In this document: positions 13,614-15,518 of the stretch, in pieces | Numbering within the stretch: position 1 is the stretch's first letter | Layout of the letters: each line of letters opens with the position of its first letter | From: JBFMHD01 sp040752395 [NCBI: Candidatus Hydrogenedentota bacterium] | GTDB taxonomy: Bacteria; JBFMHD01 | DNA: 15,518 bases | Assembly: GCA_040752395.1 (NCBI GenBank) | Contig: JBFMHD010000053.1 | Span: 1 to 15,518 of the forward strand | Direction: 5' to 3' | Made by a program: the position numbers and the translations under genes | Notes under the pieces: generated by a model | Databases searched by the model: none | The model's input: only the letters and a program-made list of their open reading frames with translations | What the model was told of the DNA's origin: nothing

Positions 13614-14219
13614 ATGAGAAGCTTAGCCTTTATTGTTGTAATTGGTTTATTAGTATTGTCGAGTGGTTGCTTTCAAGCAACAATTAAAGAAAAAGACCCG
13701 GATGCAAGTTTACATTATGATGCAGAATACGATTATACTGATTTGCATCAATTTACTGTAAAACTCAGTGATTCTTTATCAAAGAGTAAACCGATATCAG
13801 AAGCTAAAAGTAAACCAATTATTGTTGACTATGGGATCGATAATCATACAAGTGAGCATATTGATATGAAAGCTATAACTGATGCTATAAGAAAAGAATT
13901 AATAGCAAAAGACCAGGTTGATTTTGTTAATATAACTCGAAGAGATGATATTAATATAGAAGCAGATTATATGTATTCGGGTAAAGTCGATCCGTCAAAA
14001 CGAATTGTGCTTGGTAAACAGCTCGGTGCTGATTATATGCTTACAGGAACAATGTACTCAATAAAAAAGAAACAACCAAAACAGTTTCGGCTGAAAAGGA
14101 AAGAACTAAACTGGTATAAATTAACTCTCGAACTCACAAACATAGAGACATCTGTTATAGAATGGACTGACGAGGTTGAGATAGCTCGAGAGATAGGTAA
14201 ACCATTAATCGGTTGGTGA
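13614..14219 (+). CDS. lpoB: LpoB-like lipoprotein (penicillin-binding protein activator family)
   Basis: A 201-residue lipoprotein. Residues 1-18 are a lipoprotein signal ending LSSG before C19, so it should be lipidated and placed in the envelope. The mature part matches the LpoB/YcfM family: a strand IIVDYGIDNHTSEHIDM, helix AITDAIRKELIAK, then the RIVLGKQLGADYMLTGTM motif, and a closing sheet WYKLTLELTNIETSVIEWTDEVEI. In E. coli LpoB activates PBP1B from the outer membrane; in distant phyla the partner is unproven. I chose 13614 because GGAGG lies just upstream and the signal peptide begins there. The longer open frame from 13434 is translated repeat. It is followed within seven bases by a second lipoprotein gene, a pairing known elsewhere for LpoB relatives. 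Confidence 0.88.
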   Translation: MRSLAFIVVIGLLVLSSGCFQATIKEKDPDASLHYDAEYDYTDLHQFTVKLSDSLSKSKPISEAKSKPIIVDYGIDNHTSEHIDMKAITDAIRKELIAKDQVDFVNITRRDDINIEADYMYSGKVDPSKRIVLGKQLGADYMLTGTMYSIKKKQPKQFRLKRKELNWYKLTLELTNIETSVIEWTDEVEIAREIGKPLIGW

Positions 14220-14226
14220 CCATCCT

Positions 14227-15438
14227 TTGAAAGTTATCTTGAAAAGCCGTTATCTTTTACTTTTTACCTCTTATTTCTTATTCCTTAATTCCTGCGCAAC
14301 TTTAGATACTCTTTCTTTAAGCAGACAATATTTTTATCGTGGTGAATATGAAAAGGCAGTTGACCAGTTCCAGTTAAATAAGATTATCTCAAAAAAAGAT
14401 AAAATATTATATGAACTTGAATATGCAACCTCACTTATGGCAGCAGAAAAATATACTGAATCCTCAAAGATGTTTAATTCTATAAAAGAGAGATTAAAAC
14501 AGCAGGACATTATCTCAGTACATCAGAAACTGCTTGATTTAACACTATCAGATGCCATCACAGAATATCGACCATCCTTTTATGAAAGATATTTGATGCA
14601 TACGTTAAATGCTATTAATTACCTCGTTTTAAAAGATTATGAGAACGCTCTTATAGAAGCTAAATTATCGATTGAAGATATAGATGAATATGAGCAATAT
14701 TTTGGTTTTCTGGGTTTTATTCACTATATAGCTGGCTTATGTTATGAACTCAATGAAGATATTAATAGCGCTTATATTGAGTATAAAAAAGTCTATGAAT
14801 ATAATAACAATTTATTTTTTATTCTACCTAAATTAAAAAGGCTCTCGTGGTATCTAAGCAGAACCGATGACTATAATACATATAATTCAATCATCGAAAG
14901 CAACAATATCCCACTTTCTGAATTTGAAAATAAAGCAGAGGTTATTTTAATCATAGCAAAGGATAGGGCACCGATTAAAAAAGAATATTTTATTATAGTT
15001 GAAGAAGGCGAAAAAATCAGTATCCCGGTATACGATAGTAATTATTTAAATATTTTACCGACTAAAATATTGCTGGACGAGATTCATATCGTTAATACTG
15101 ATATCCTGCTCGATTTAAATCCGGTAACGCAGAAATTAAATGACAGGCAGATGATGAAAAACATAATTAAAGAACTCGTACGGGTACAAACGCGTAAAAA
15201 AGTGGTTGATAAAACAAAGGAAAGATATGGTGAAAAAGCATCAGAATTAATGGAGTACGCCTTATTTTTTTTAATTCATCCTGATTTACGCACGTGGCAG
15301 ACACTACCCTGTAGTTTTCAATTAAAAAATTTCTATGTTGATAAAGGCGAACACTCAATAACAATTGATGGTAATATAGAACTTAATCTTATAATCAATG
15401 ATTATAAACCGAGTATATTATTTATACGAATCCCGTAA
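14227..15438 (+). CDS. TPR-containing lipoprotein, COG3014-like
   Basis: A 403-residue protein with a lipoprotein-type signal: basic start, hydrophobic 9-20, and C23 in FLNSC. This lipobox is imperfect, with N at -2. TPR-like helices follow, for example YFYRGEYEKAVDQFQ (35-49), LNAINYLVLKDYENALIEAK, and IAGLCYELNEDINSAYIEYKKV. The C-terminal half is mixed alpha/beta and ends with DLRTWQTLPCSFQLKNFYVDKGEHSITIDG, which recalls COG3014 proteins that sit beside lpoB in other bacteria; that comparison is from memory. Its role is unknown, probably in envelope assembly with LpoB. No ATG is available at the start: TTG at 14227, seven bases after lpoB, or TTG at 14239. An in-frame TAA at 14206 excludes anything longer. 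Confidence 0.75.
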   Translation: MKVILKSRYLLLFTSYFLFLNSCATLDTLSLSRQYFYRGEYEKAVDQFQLNKIISKKDKILYELEYATSLMAAEKYTESSKMFNSIKERLKQQDIISVHQKLLDLTLSDAITEYRPSFYERYLMHTLNAINYLVLKDYENALIEAKLSIEDIDEYEQYFGFLGFIHYIAGLCYELNEDINSAYIEYKKVYEYNNNLFFILPKLKRLSWYLSRTDDYNTYNSIIESNNIPLSEFENKAEVILIIAKDRAPIKKEYFIIVEEGEKISIPVYDSNYLNILPTKILLDEIHIVNTDILLDLNPVTQKLNDRQMMKNIIKELVRVQTRKKVVDKTKERYGEKASELMEYALFFLIHPDLRTWQTLPCSFQLKNFYVDKGEHSITIDGNIELNLIINDYKPSILFIRIP

Positions 15439-15518
15439 AATTAGTGAATATTAAACTGCAACTTCTTGTAGTGCTCCACGTTTGTCGAGACATTTTTTAG
15501 TAAATTTTCGGCACATTT
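15439..15518. other. Unassigned right-edge segment
   Basis: Eighty bases after the last stop codon. No hairpin with a T-run is seen. On the minus strand one frame is open from the edge to a TAA at 15441-15443. Another is open from an ATG at 15516 to 15451 and is basic, with two cysteines (MCRKFTKKC...). Either could be the end of, or a fragment from, a gene beyond the edge. Too short to assign. Confidence 0.3.

Overview
The window reads as chromosomal DNA of a low-GC (roughly one third G+C by eye), probably diderm, uncultured-type bacterium. The genes are full length and bacterial. An LpoB-type lipoprotein gene and a second lipoprotein gene point to an outer membrane. Gene content and intergenic style recall candidate-phylum metagenome bins, but nothing here fixes the phylum. 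I see no phage, IS element, CRISPR array, tRNA or rRNA.

Layout. (1) Positions 155-5929, + strand: a REC-STAS-like regulator, a JAMM/MPN peptidase, valyl-tRNA synthetase, a HEAT-repeat protein and a nitrilase-family amidohydrolase. (2) 5996-7087, - strand: ribosomal protein L28 followed by an anchored M23 peptidase. (3) 7166-9160, + strand: RecG helicase, divergent from rpmB. (4) 9225-12278, - strand: a run read rpiB, upp, apt, HDOD protein, spoVG. RpiB, Upp and Apt form a ribose-phosphate/PRPP and nucleobase-salvage group; HDOD and SpoVG are regulatory-type proteins. (5) 12385-15438, + strand: a secreted TIM-barrel glycosidase-like protein, an LpoB-like lipoprotein and a TPR lipoprotein resembling COG3014, all envelope or export proteins.

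The most unusual content is between the genes. Many gaps carry degenerate arrays with a strict 7-bp period, built from several unrelated heptamers and in places much richer in G+C than the genes. In the gene-sense direction they lie upstream of the regulator, the HEAT gene, apt, spoVG and lpoB. Each of these five genes also has a start-proximal motif, a T-run ending in C followed by an AGGA-type Shine-Dalgarno. Two of the leaders (regulator and apt) match at 27 of 31 positions. A 19-bp element occurs three times, and two perfect copies flank spoVG. By contrast, rpmB and rpiB have readable sigma-70-type promoters placed so close to the start codon that their mRNAs would be leaderless or nearly so. 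The window therefore suggests two styles of translation initiation.

No defence system or other novel multi-gene machine is evident. The strongest candidate for something undescribed is the heptad-array plus leader-motif arrangement.
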